Source: Actinomycetes bacterium (lineage in GTDB: Bacteria; Actinomycetota; Acidimicrobiia; Acidimicrobiales; Bog-793). Taken from it: a stretch of DNA of 58,341 bases. Shown in pieces: positions 27,384-34,985 of this stretch. The stretch is from positions 1-58,341 of the forward strand of contig JAKBAA010000008.1 in assembly GCA_021809425.1 (NCBI GenBank). Reading direction: 5' to 3'. The stretch's first letter is position 1; each line of letters opens with the position of its first letter. Below the pieces are notes generated by a model. It searched no databases and was not told where the DNA came from. It saw only the letters and a program-made list of their open reading frames with translations. The translations under genes were made by a program, and so were the position numbers.

Positions 27384-28421
27384 ATGCGCCTCCTCGTCAC
27401 CGGTGCGGCCGGCTTCATCGGGTCGAACTTCGTCCGCCACCACGTGGCCTCCCGCCCGGACGACGACGTGCTCGCCCTCGACGCGCTCACCTACGCCGGC
27501 AACCTCGCCAACCTCTCGCCGCTCGTCGAGGAGGGTCGCGTGCGGTTCGTGCACGGCGACATCGCCAACGGGGAGCTGCTCGAGCACCTCCTCGCCGAGC
27601 AGGGGACCGAGGTCGTCGTCAACTTCGCCGCCGAGTCGCACAACAGCCTCGCCGTCCTCGACCCGGCCCGCTTCCTCCGCACCAACGTGCTCGGCACCCA
27701 GGCGCTGTGCGAGGCCGTCCGGCGCGCCCGGACGGTGCGGCTCCACCACATCTCGACCTGCGAGGTCTACGGGGACCTCGACCTCGACAGCGACGAGGCG
27801 TTCCGCGAGGACAGCCCGTACCGGCCGCGCACCCCGTACAACGCCTCGAAGGCCGGCTCGGACCATGTCGTCCGCAGCTACGCCGAGACGTTCGGGCTGG
27901 CGGCGACCATCACCAACTGCTGCAACAACTACGGCCCGTACCAGTTCCCCGAGAAGGTCATCCCGCTCTTCGCAACCCGGGCGCTCGCCGGGGAGCCGCT
28001 GCCGCTGTACGCATCGACCCAGAACCGGCGGGAATGGCTCCACGTGACCGACCACTGCCGCGCCGTCGAGCTCGTCCTCGACAAGGGGCGGCTCGGCGAG
28101 ACCTACCACGTCGGCTCGGGCGTCGAGGCGAGCGTCGAGGAGATCGCCGACGCCGTCCTCGCAGCGGCCGGGCGCCCGTCCTCGCTGAAGACGATCGTGC
28201 CGGACCGCCCCGGCCACGATCGCCGCTACCTGCTCGACTCGTCCAGGCTGCGGACCGAGCTCGGCTGGGCGCCCCAGGTGGGCTTCGCCGAGGGGCTCGC
28301 CGAGACGGTGGCCTGGTACCGGGACCACGAGGCGTGGTGGCGGCCGCTGCTCGGCCGCTCGCCGGTGGTCGAGGGCGCCTGGCCGGTCGGCCAGGCGGGC
28401 GGGGCGGCGGGCGGCGCCTGA
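27384..28421 (+). CDS. rmlB: dTDP-glucose 4,6-dehydratase-like protein (RmlB, Cys variant)
   Basis: 345 residues. Extended SDR fold with NAD site VTGAAGFIGSNFVRHH, NFAAESHNSLAV, the catalytic PYNASKAG (Tyr152, Lys156), NCCNNYGPYQFPEKVIPLF, STQNRREWLHVTDHCRA and RPGHDRRYLLDSS, all hallmarks of RmlB, which makes dTDP-4-keto-6-deoxyglucose for rhamnose. The catalytic Asp-Glu pair (STDEVYGD in RmlB) reads STCEVYGD here, with Cys126 for Asp. This may mark a clade of related sugar-nucleotide 4,6-dehydratases rather than a canonical RmlB. It starts the glycan cluster; rmlD follows after 1 bp. Confidence 0.88.
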   Translation: MRLLVTGAAGFIGSNFVRHHVASRPDDDVLALDALTYAGNLANLSPLVEEGRVRFVHGDIANGELLEHLLAEQGTEVVVNFAAESHNSLAVLDPARFLRTNVLGTQALCEAVRRARTVRLHHISTCEVYGDLDLDSDEAFREDSPYRPRTPYNASKAGSDHVVRSYAETFGLAATITNCCNNYGPYQFPEKVIPLFATRALAGEPLPLYASTQNRREWLHVTDHCRAVELVLDKGRLGETYHVGSGVEASVEEIADAVLAAAGRPSSLKTIVPDRPGHDRRYLLDSSRLRTELGWAPQVGFAEGLAETVAWYRDHEAWWRPLLGRSPVVEGAWPVGQAGGAAGGA

Positions 28422-28422
28422 C

Positions 28423-29295
28423 GTGCTCGTCCTCGTCACGGGCGCCGGCGGCCAGCTCGGCACCGAGGTGGTGGCCGAGCTGGAGCGCCGGGCCGGGCAA
28501 CGCCGGCGGGGCCCGGCCCTCGAGGTGGTCGGCGCCGACCACCGGCGGCTCGACGTGGCCGACCGCGACGCCGTGCGGGCGGCGGTCGTGGCGCTCGAGC
28601 CGGACGTCGTCCTGCACGCCGCCGCCTTCACGGCGGTCGACCGTTGCGAGCACGACGTCGAGCGGGCGCTCGCCGTCAACGCGTTCGGCACCCGCAACGT
28701 CGCCGAGGCCGCCCGGCTCGTCGGGGCGCACGTGGCCTACGTGTCGACCGACTACGTCTTTGACGGCACGAAGGACGAGCCGTACGACGAGTGGGACGTG
28801 CCCGGGCCGCGCTCGGTGTACGGGCGCTCGAAGCTGGGCGGCGAGCGGGAGCTCGACCCGGGGGCGACCGTCGTGCGCACGGCCTGGGTGTCGGGGCGCC
28901 ACGGCGCCAACATCACGAAGACGATCCTCCGGCTCGCGGCGGACGGCGACCGACCGCTCCGTTTCGTCGACGACCAGCGCGGCAGCCCGACCGTCGCCGG
29001 CGAGCTCGCCGTGACCCTTGTCGAGCTCGCCCTTGCGCGCCAGCCCGGCCTGTTCCACGTCACGAACGCCGGGTCGACGACCTGGTACGGGTTCGCCCGC
29101 GCCGTCCTCGAGGCGGCCGGCCACGACCCGGGGCGCGTCGAGCCGGCGACCACCGCCGAGCTCGCCGGCCGCTTCCCGGCACCGCGCCCGGCCAACTCGG
29201 TGCTGGCCAACACCGCCCTCGCCCTCGCCGGCCTCCCGCTGCTGCGGCCTTGGCAGGATGCCGTGGCGGCGCTCGTCGCCGCGCTCGCCCAGTGA
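28423..29295 (+). CDS. rmlD: dTDP-4-dehydrorhamnose reductase
   Basis: 290 residues. Extended SDR: LVTGAGGQLGTEVV at the N-terminus, ADHRRLDVADRDAV, HAAAFTAVDRCEHD, VSTDYVFDGTKDEPYDEWD, and the catalytic YGRSKLGGE (Tyr/Lys). RTAWVSGRHGANI and FVDDQRGSPTVAGELA complete the RmlD pattern. It reduces the 4-keto sugar to dTDP-L-rhamnose with NAD(P)H. No RmlA or RmlC is in the window. The GTG start lies 1 bp after the rmlB stop; its stop overlaps the wbbL-like gene as GTGA. Confidence 0.92.
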   Translation: MLVLVTGAGGQLGTEVVAELERRAGQRRRGPALEVVGADHRRLDVADRDAVRAAVVALEPDVVLHAAAFTAVDRCEHDVERALAVNAFGTRNVAEAARLVGAHVAYVSTDYVFDGTKDEPYDEWDVPGPRSVYGRSKLGGERELDPGATVVRTAWVSGRHGANITKTILRLAADGDRPLRFVDDQRGSPTVAGELAVTLVELALARQPGLFHVTNAGSTTWYGFARAVLEAAGHDPGRVEPATTAELAGRFPAPRPANSVLANTALALAGLPLLRPWQDAVAALVAALAQ

Positions 29296-30224
29296 GCGCC
29301 GGAGCGGCCCCGGCGGGCGTCCCGGCCGCCCCGGGGCTGGCGGCGGTCGTGGTCAACCACAACGCCGGGCCGGCGCTCGTCGCCTGCCTGGCCAGCCTCC
29401 GCAAGGCCGGCATCGCCACCGTGGTGGTCGTCGACAACGCCTCGTCGGACGGCTCTCTCGAGGCGGTCGCCACAGCTGACCCGGCGGCCGTCCTCGTCCC
29501 GACCGGGGTCAACCTCGGCTACGGCACGGCCGTCAACCGCGGGATGGGGCGCTGCAGCGAGGAGCTCGTCCTCGTCTGCAACCCCGACCTCGTCGTCGAC
29601 CCGGGCGCCCCGCTTGCGCTCGCCGCCGCCCTCGAGGCCGACCCGGCGGTCGCCGTCGTCGGCCCGCTCATCGTGGACGAGGGCGGTGCCACCTACCCCT
29701 CGGCGCGCGCCTTCCCGTCGCCCGCCGTCGCCGTGCTGCACGCCGCCGTCAGCCTCGTGCGCCCGGACAACCGCTGGAGCCGCACCTACCGCCGCGAGCA
29801 GCCCGGGGCGCCCGCCGAGCGCGAGGCCGACTGGGTCTCGGGCGCCTGCATGCTCGTGCGGCGCACCGCCTTCGCCTCGGTCGGCGGGTTCGACGAGGCC
29901 TACTTCATGTACGTCGAGGACCTCGACCTGTGCTGGCGCCTCCGCCGGGCCGGCTGGCGGGTGCGCTACGTCCCGGACGCCCGCGTCCTCCACGTGCAGG
30001 GGCTGTCGGCCGGCCGTCACCCGTACCGCATGCTGGCTGCCCACCACGCCTCCGCCTGGCGGTTCGCCCGGCGCTCAACCCACGGGCCCGCCCGCCTCGC
30101 CCTCCCGGCCGTGGCCGCAGGGCTGGCCGCCCGCCTGGTCGCCGCCGAGGCCCGCCAGGCGTCCCACGCGCTGCGCCGGCCCTACCGGTCCGGCCGGGCC
30201 CGCCGCCCGGCCGGCCTTGAGTAA
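29292..30224 (+). CDS. wbbL: GT2 glycosyltransferase (rhamnosyltransferase WbbL-like)
   Basis: 310 residues. GT-A fold family 2: AVVVNHNAGPALVACLASL, VVVVDNASSDGS, LVPTGVNLGYGTAVNRGM, the metal-binding CNPDLVVDPGA, ADWVSGACMLVRRTAFASVGGFDEAYFMYVEDLDLC and a GW-containing acceptor region. This matches WbbL, which adds rhamnose from dTDP-rhamnose to the linker lipid of the mycobacterial cell wall. Adjacency to rmlB and rmlD supports dTDP-rhamnose as donor. GTG overlaps rmlD. The acceptor in this organism is unknown. Confidence 0.9.
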   Translation: MSAGAAPAGVPAAPGLAAVVVNHNAGPALVACLASLRKAGIATVVVVDNASSDGSLEAVATADPAAVLVPTGVNLGYGTAVNRGMGRCSEELVLVCNPDLVVDPGAPLALAAALEADPAVAVVGPLIVDEGGATYPSARAFPSPAVAVLHAAVSLVRPDNRWSRTYRREQPGAPAEREADWVSGACMLVRRTAFASVGGFDEAYFMYVEDLDLCWRLRRAGWRVRYVPDARVLHVQGLSAGRHPYRMLAAHHASAWRFARRSTHGPARLALPAVAAGLAARLVAAEARQASHALRRPYRSGRARRPAGLE

Positions 30225-30227
30225 GCT
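30222..30227 (+). promoter_or_regulatory. -10-like hexamer TAAGCT, leaderless type
   Basis: TAAGCT begins on the TAA stop of the GT2 gene and ends 9 nt before the ATG at 30237. Confidence 0.5.
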
Positions 30228-30236
30228 TCGCCGGCA

Positions 30237-31196
30237 ATGTCACGTGGGTCCTTCGGCCGAACGGTCGCGCGCGCCGCTGCGAGCGGCGGCAGCAAGAACT
30301 ACAAGGCGCGTCCGCCCCTCCTCTGGTACGTCGCCATCGCCCTCATCGTCGTCGTCGGCGTCGGCCTCATCGCCTATTCGCGCAACGAGGCCGTCCACCG
30401 CGCCTCGGCGTCCTCGGCGGCACCGACGGCCAGCGACAACTGGTACACGGCGATCGGCTTCGACGTCTGCGGCACGCTCCAGCAGCCGTTGCCGGCGAAC
30501 ACCAACCTGACCACCGCCGGGATCCGCACCTTCGGCGACGGCATCATCAACACGAACCCCGGCTCGGTCGCCAACTCGTCGGCCTACACCGGCGCCAACG
30601 CCACGCTCGGCACGTTCGTCTCGAACTACGGCCACGGCCTCACCATCGCCCCGACCGTGCTCGCCCTCCCGCTGCGCAGCGCCGTCACCTCGACCACCAC
30701 CACCACGACCACCCTGCCGGCGGCCACCACCACCACGACGTCCCCGAAGTCGTCCACCACGACGTCCCCGAAGTCGTCCACCACGACGTCCCCGAAGTCG
30801 TCCACCACGACGTCCCCGAAGTCGTCCACCACGACGTCCAAGGGGACGGTCACGAAGGCGAAGGGAGCCTCGACGTCCAAGGCGGCCTCGACGTCCAAGG
30901 CGAGCCCGAAGCCGAAGGGCACGACGAGCGCGGTGCCCAAGGTGTCGCCGCCGCCGGTGCACCGGTACCCGTCGGGGATGCGCTGCACGTCCGGGCCCGA
31001 CGCCGGCAAGGCGGCCACGGTGCAGGTGGAGACGTGGTCGTCGCCGACGGCCACGGGGACGCCGGTGTCGGGCGATCCGGCGGCCATCCGGCTGACGAAC
31101 GGCGGGATGATCACCGTGGCCGTCGTCCCGGCGGGCGCGGCCATCCCGGAACCGGCCTCGAAGTCGACGCTGCTCCAGGACCTCGGCAAGAAGTAG
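30237..31196 (+). CDS. Single-pass membrane protein with Ser/Thr/Pro/Lys repeat region, unknown function
   Basis: 319 residues. A basic N-terminus and one membrane helix (LLWYVAIALIVVVGVGLIAYS, about residues 28-48) put the rest outside. An extracellular domain of about 90 residues (ASDNWYTAIGFDVCGTLQQP, NLTTAGIRTFGDGIINTNPG) precedes a Thr/Ser/Pro/Lys stalk with four exact SPKSSTTT octads, a Lys/Ala/Ser/Pro stretch, and a C-terminal domain (YPSGMRCTSGPDAGKAATVQVETW). The stalk could be O-glycosylated or span the wall. It lies between the rhamnosyltransferase and sugar nucleotidyltransferase genes, so a wall-related role is plausible but unproven. Confidence 0.8.
   Translation: MSRGSFGRTVARAAASGGSKNYKARPPLLWYVAIALIVVVGVGLIAYSRNEAVHRASASSAAPTASDNWYTAIGFDVCGTLQQPLPANTNLTTAGIRTFGDGIINTNPGSVANSSAYTGANATLGTFVSNYGHGLTIAPTVLALPLRSAVTSTTTTTTTLPAATTTTTSPKSSTTTSPKSSTTTSPKSSTTTSPKSSTTTSKGTVTKAKGASTSKAASTSKASPKPKGTTSAVPKVSPPPVHRYPSGMRCTSGPDAGKAATVQVETWSSPTATGTPVSGDPAAIRLTNGGMITVAVVPAGAAIPEPASKSTLLQDLGKK
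30738..30833 (+). repeat. Coding tandem repeat, four perfect 24-bp units
   Basis: Four identical 24-bp units encode TSPKSSTT in tandem within the membrane protein. Exact identity at the DNA level suggests recent expansion and possible length variation. Confidence 0.95.
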
Positions 31197-31215
31197 CGGT
31201 GGGGTACCGGTCGGC

Positions 31216-32295
31216 GTGAAGGCGCTCGTGCTCGTCGGGGGGGAGGGGACACGCCTTCGCCCGCTGACCTACGACGTGCCCAAGCCGATGCTACCGGTGG
31301 TCGAGCGGCCGATGATCGCCCGGATCGTGGAGTGGCTCGGGCACTACGGGGTCACCGACGTCGTGTTCTCGCTGGGCTACCGGCCGAGCGCCTTCGTCGA
31401 CGCCTTCCCCGAAGGTCGCTGGGCCGGGGTCCGCCTGCACTACGCCGTGGAGCCGGAGCGGCTCGACACGGCCGGCGCCATCCGGTTCGGGGCGTCGGCA
31501 GCGGGCATCGGGGACGACACGTTCATCGTGGTCAACGGCGACGTGCTCACCAACCTCGACCTGGGCGAGCTGATGGCTGCGCACCGGCGCCACCGGGGAG
31601 AGGCCACCATCGCCCTCACCCCGGTCGACGACCCGTCCGCGTACGGCGTGGTGCCGACCGACGACGACGGCCGCGTGCTGGCCTTCATCGAGAAGCCGCC
31701 CCGCGACGAGGCGCCGACCAACCTGGTGAACGCCGGTACCTACGTGCTCGAGCCGGCAGCCCTGCGGCGGATCCCGCCCGGTCGCCGGGTGTCGATCGAG
31801 CGGGAGATCTTCCCCGAGCTCGTCGCCGACCGCACGCTGTTCGCCATGGCGTCGGAGGCGTACTGGCTGGACACGGGGACGCCCGAGCGCTACCTGAAGG
31901 CGCAGGACGACGTCCTGCGGGGCACCCGTCCGGACGTCGCCTTCCCCGAGTGCACCGAGCAGCGCCCGGGGGTGCGCCTGGCACCGGGGGCGGTGCTCGA
32001 CGGGGAGGCCGTCTCGGCCGCCTTCCTCGGGTGCGGGGCCCACATCGCGGCTGGGGCAGCGGTGGGCGACGCGGTGATCGGCGCGGGCGGCATCGTGGAG
32101 GCGGGGGCCCGGGTGGTCGGCTCGGTGCTGCTTCCGGGCGCCGTCGTGCGGGAGGGGGCGGACGTCCTCAACTCGGTGGTCGGGCCGGGCGCCGTGATCG
32201 GCCACGGCGCGTCGGTGGCCGGCTACTCGGTGCTCGGTGCCGGGGTCGAGGTGGCGGCCGGTGCCGTCCTCGACAGCGCTCGTTTGCCCGTGTGA
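31216..32295 (+). CDS. Mannose-1-phosphate guanylyltransferase-like sugar nucleotidyltransferase
   Basis: 359 residues. The N-terminal Rossmann-like domain carries LVGGEGTRLRPLTYDVPKPML (nucleotide site), VVNGDVLTNLDLGELMAAH (metal Asp), IEKPPRDEAPTNLVNAGTYVL and YWLDTGTPERYLKAQ. The C-terminal quarter is a left-handed beta-helix of hexapeptide repeats (VIGAGGIVEAGARVVGSVLL and similar). The arrangement resembles actinobacterial ManB/ManC (Rv3264c, next to wbbL and rmlD in mycobacteria), giving GDP-mannose; a glucose-1-phosphate nucleotidyltransferase is the alternative. GTG at 31216. Confidence 0.87.
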   Translation: MKALVLVGGEGTRLRPLTYDVPKPMLPVVERPMIARIVEWLGHYGVTDVVFSLGYRPSAFVDAFPEGRWAGVRLHYAVEPERLDTAGAIRFGASAAGIGDDTFIVVNGDVLTNLDLGELMAAHRRHRGEATIALTPVDDPSAYGVVPTDDDGRVLAFIEKPPRDEAPTNLVNAGTYVLEPAALRRIPPGRRVSIEREIFPELVADRTLFAMASEAYWLDTGTPERYLKAQDDVLRGTRPDVAFPECTEQRPGVRLAPGAVLDGEAVSAAFLGCGAHIAAGAAVGDAVIGAGGIVEAGARVVGSVLLPGAVVREGADVLNSVVGPGAVIGHGASVAGYSVLGAGVEVAAGAVLDSARLPV

Positions 32296-32306
32296 GACTC
32301 GCCCCG

Positions 32307-33329
32307 ATGCGGGCGGTCGTGACGGGTGGAGCCGGCTTCATCGGGTCGGCCCTCGTCGAGCGGCTGCTCGCCGAGGGTGACGCCGTGGAGGTGGTGGACG
32401 ACCTGTCGACCGGGTCGCTCGCCCGGCTCGCCGGCGCCCGCGCCGCAGGTGGCAGCTTCCGGTTCCACCAGCTCGACGTGGCCGAGCCGGAGCTGGCGGT
32501 GCTGCTCGCCCGCCGGCGCCCCGAGGTCGTGTTCCACCTGGCCATGCCGACGAGCGTGGCGGCTGCCGCCGTGGCGCCGGCTGCGGACGCCCGTGCCGTG
32601 CTCGTCGGGGGGCTGGCCGTCCTCGAGGCGTGCCGGGCGGCCGGCGTCGGCAAGGTCGTGGTGGTGACGAGCGCGGCCGGGCTGCTCGCGCTGCGGCCCG
32701 ACGAGGCCGGCGCCCCCCTGGCCGAGCGCGCCGCAGACGCCAGCCGGGCACCGGGCGGCCCGGCGAGGCGGGCCCTGCTCGACGAGCTGGCCGCCTTCCG
32801 CGAGCGCGACGGGCTCGAGTACACGGCGCTCTGCCTGGGCACGGTCTACGGGCCGGCGCAGCTCGAGACCGGCGCCGACGGCGCCGTCGCCCGCTTCGCC
32901 CGGGCGCTCGCCGCCGGGGAGCCGGCGACCCTCGAGGGCGGTGGCACGGCGACGCGTGACTTCGTGTTCGTCGACGACGTCGTCGACGCCCTGGCCCGGG
33001 CCAAGGCGCGCGGGACCGGTCTGCTGGTCAACGTCGGGACGGGCGTCGAGACCTCGGCACGGGCGCTGTGGGAGCTCATGGCCGGGCTTGCCGGCAACGA
33101 CCCGGGCTGGCGGGTGGCGCCGGGCCGTCCGGGAGCGCCGTCGCGCGTCTGCCTCGATGCGAGCCGGGCGGCCATCCATCTCGGATGGCGACCCTGGACG
33201 CGCCTCGAGGACGGCGCCGCCGCCGTGTTGGCGGCCGCTCGCTCCCTGGCCGCCACGCCGGGCCCGGCCGCCGGGGCGCACCGGGAGGGCGAGCCCACGG
33301 CGGCGGCCGCGCCCGGAGCGGTCCGCTGA
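32307..33329 (+). CDS. NAD-dependent epimerase/dehydratase-like protein with degenerate active site
   Basis: 340 residues. The N-terminus is a normal extended SDR (AVVTGGAGFIGSALVERLLAEG, VVDDLSTGSLARL, VVFHLAMPTSVAAAAV). The catalytic strand reads VVVTSAAGLLALRPDEAG and the position of the YxxxK motif reads SRAPGGPARRALLDEL, so the Tyr and Lys needed for SDR chemistry are missing. The substrate half (ALCLGTVYGPAQLETGADG, RDFVFVDDVVDALARA, NVGTGVETSARALWELM) is kept. It may be a binding or regulatory pseudo-enzyme. ATG 32307 begins the conserved core; GTG 32292 would overlap the previous stop as GTGA. Its own stop overlaps cofD. Confidence 0.82.
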   Translation: MRAVVTGGAGFIGSALVERLLAEGDAVEVVDDLSTGSLARLAGARAAGGSFRFHQLDVAEPELAVLLARRRPEVVFHLAMPTSVAAAAVAPAADARAVLVGGLAVLEACRAAGVGKVVVVTSAAGLLALRPDEAGAPLAERAADASRAPGGPARRALLDELAAFRERDGLEYTALCLGTVYGPAQLETGADGAVARFARALAAGEPATLEGGGTATRDFVFVDDVVDALARAKARGTGLLVNVGTGVETSARALWELMAGLAGNDPGWRVAPGRPGAPSRVCLDASRAAIHLGWRPWTRLEDGAAAVLAAARSLAATPGPAAGAHREGEPTAAAAPGAVR

Positions 33330-34285
33330 GCGCCCCGGCGCCCGTCGCCGTCCTCGCCGGCGGCGTCGGCGCGGCGCGACTGCTGGCAGGGCTCGTGCAG
33401 GTGGTCGACGAGGCCTCGATCACGGCCGTCGTCAACACCGGCGATGACACCGAGCTGCACGGCCTGTGCATCAGCCCGGACCTCGACACCGTCACCTACA
33501 CCCTGGCCGGAGCCGCCAACCCGGAGACGGGCTGGGGTCTCGCCGGGGAGACGTGGGCGGCGATGGAGGCGCTCGCCCGTTTCGGCGACGGGGCCTGGTT
33601 CCGTCTCGGCGACCGGGACCTCGCCACGCACCTCCACCGCACCGGCCGCCGCCGCGCCGGGGCCACCCTGTCGGAGGTGACGGCCGAGATCACCCGTGCC
33701 TGGGGGCTGCGCCTGCGGCTGCTCCCGATGAGCGACGACCCGGTCCGCACGCGAGTGCGCCTCGCCGACGGACCCGAGGTGGAATTCCAGGAGTACTTCG
33801 TCCGGCTTCGCCACGCCGTCGCAGTCGCCGGGGTGCGCTTCGAGGGGATCGAGGACGCAGCTCCGGCGCCGGGCGTCGTCGAGGCGCTCGAGCAGGCGGC
33901 CGTCGTGCTGCTGGCGCCGTCCAACCCGGTCGTGTCGCTCGGCCCGATCTTGGGGCTCGGGCCGGTGGCCGCCGCCCTGGGTGCCCGGCGCGCCTCGGTC
34001 GTGGCCGTCTCGCCGATCGTGGCCGGCGCCGCCCTGAAGGGCCCGGCCGACCGGCTGCTCCTCGAGCTCGGCGAGGAGGCGAGCGCGGTCGGGGTCGCCC
34101 GCCGGCTGGCCCCGTACGTGGGCACCCTCGTCGTCGACGAGGCCGACGCCGGGCTGGCTGCAGCCGTCGAGGCGGTGGGCGTGCGCTGCGTGGTGACCGA
34201 CACCATCATGCGCAGCCCCGACGTTGCCGCCGAGCTGTGCCGAACTGCGCTGGCGGCGGGGGGTCGGGTGCCGGGTGACCGCTGA
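33326..34285 (+). CDS. cofD: 2-phospho-L-lactate transferase (CofD/FbiA), probable CTG start
   Basis: 319 residues from CTG. Motifs: VAVLAGGVGAARLLAGL (GG-x-G nucleotide site), VVNTGDDTELHGLCISPDLD, YTLAGAANPETGWGLAGET, WFRLGDRDLATHLHRT, LLAPSNPVVSLGPILGL and VVTDTIMRSP. CofD/FbiA joins the (enol)lactyl or phosphoenolpyruvyl group to Fo, forming F420-0 or its dehydro form. The conserved N-terminus starts 4-5 residues after CTG 33326, which overlaps the upstream stop as CTGA; the nearest upstream ATG would add about 47 Arg/Gly-rich residues, and no ATG, GTG or TTG lies closer. The cofE gene follows. Confidence 0.9.
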   Translation: MSAPAPVAVLAGGVGAARLLAGLVQVVDEASITAVVNTGDDTELHGLCISPDLDTVTYTLAGAANPETGWGLAGETWAAMEALARFGDGAWFRLGDRDLATHLHRTGRRRAGATLSEVTAEITRAWGLRLRLLPMSDDPVRTRVRLADGPEVEFQEYFVRLRHAVAVAGVRFEGIEDAAPAPGVVEALEQAAVVLLAPSNPVVSLGPILGLGPVAAALGARRASVVAVSPIVAGAALKGPADRLLLELGEEASAVGVARRLAPYVGTLVVDEADAGLAAAVEAVGVRCVVTDTIMRSPDVAAELCRTALAAGGRVPGDR

Positions 34286-34985
34286 GGACCCGGGGGCGCT
34301 CACCGTCCTGCCGGTGCGCGGGCTGCCCGAGATCGACCGTGGTGCCCGGCTCGGCCGGATGATCGCCGAGCGGTTCCCGCTCGCCGACGGCGACGTGCTG
34401 GTCGTCACCCAGAAGATCGTGTCGAAGGCGGAGGGAAGGGTGGTCGCCGTCGACCCGGACGACCGTGCGGCCAAGGTGGCGCTGGCCGAGTCGGAGGCCG
34501 TCCGCGTCCTCCGCCGGCGCGGCGACCTCGTCGTCACCGAGACCCGCCACGGCTTCGTCTGCGCCAACTCGGGCGTCGACCTGTCCAACGTGGCGGAGGG
34601 CTACGCCGTCCTGCTCCCGCTCGACCCGGACCGCTCGGCGCGGCGCATCCGGGACGAGCTGCGCGGGCTCGGCCGTGAGGTCGGGGTGATCGTGTCGGAC
34701 ACCTTCGGGCGCACCTGGCGGCGCGGGGTGACCGACGTGGCGATCGGCTGCGCCGGCATCGCCGCGGTGGTCGACCTGCGCGGCCAGCGCGACGGCCTCG
34801 GACGCGAGCTCGTGGCGACCGAGATCTGCCTGGTCGACGAGCTGGCCTCGGCGGCAGAGCTCGTCATGGGCAAGTCGTCGGGCGTCCCGGTGGCCGTGGT
34901 GCGCGGCGTCGACCGGGCGTTCCTCCGGGAGTCGTCGGTGGCCGGCGAGGTGGTCCGCCACTTCGGCGAGGACCTGTTCCGTTGA
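34275..34985 (+). CDS. cofE: F420-0:gamma-glutamyl ligase (CofE), single-domain
   Basis: 236 residues. CofE motifs: LPVRGLPEIDRGARLG, DVLVVTQKIVSKAEGRVV, ETRHGFVCANSGVDLSNV, VGVIVSDTFGRTWRRGVTDVAIG and AELVMGKSSGVPVAVVRG. It adds glutamates to F420-0. Mycobacterial FbiB fuses this domain to a C-terminal nitroreductase that reduces dehydro-F420-0; here the protein ends after the ligase domain, so that reduction must come from another gene. GTG at 34275 overlaps cofD by 11 bp, and the stop overlaps the next gene as TTGA. Confidence 0.93.
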   Translation: MTAEDPGALTVLPVRGLPEIDRGARLGRMIAERFPLADGDVLVVTQKIVSKAEGRVVAVDPDDRAAKVALAESEAVRVLRRRGDLVVTETRHGFVCANSGVDLSNVAEGYAVLLPLDPDRSARRIRDELRGLGREVGVIVSDTFGRTWRRGVTDVAIGCAGIAAVVDLRGQRDGLGRELVATEICLVDELASAAELVMGKSSGVPVAVVRGVDRAFLRESSVAGEVVRHFGEDLFR

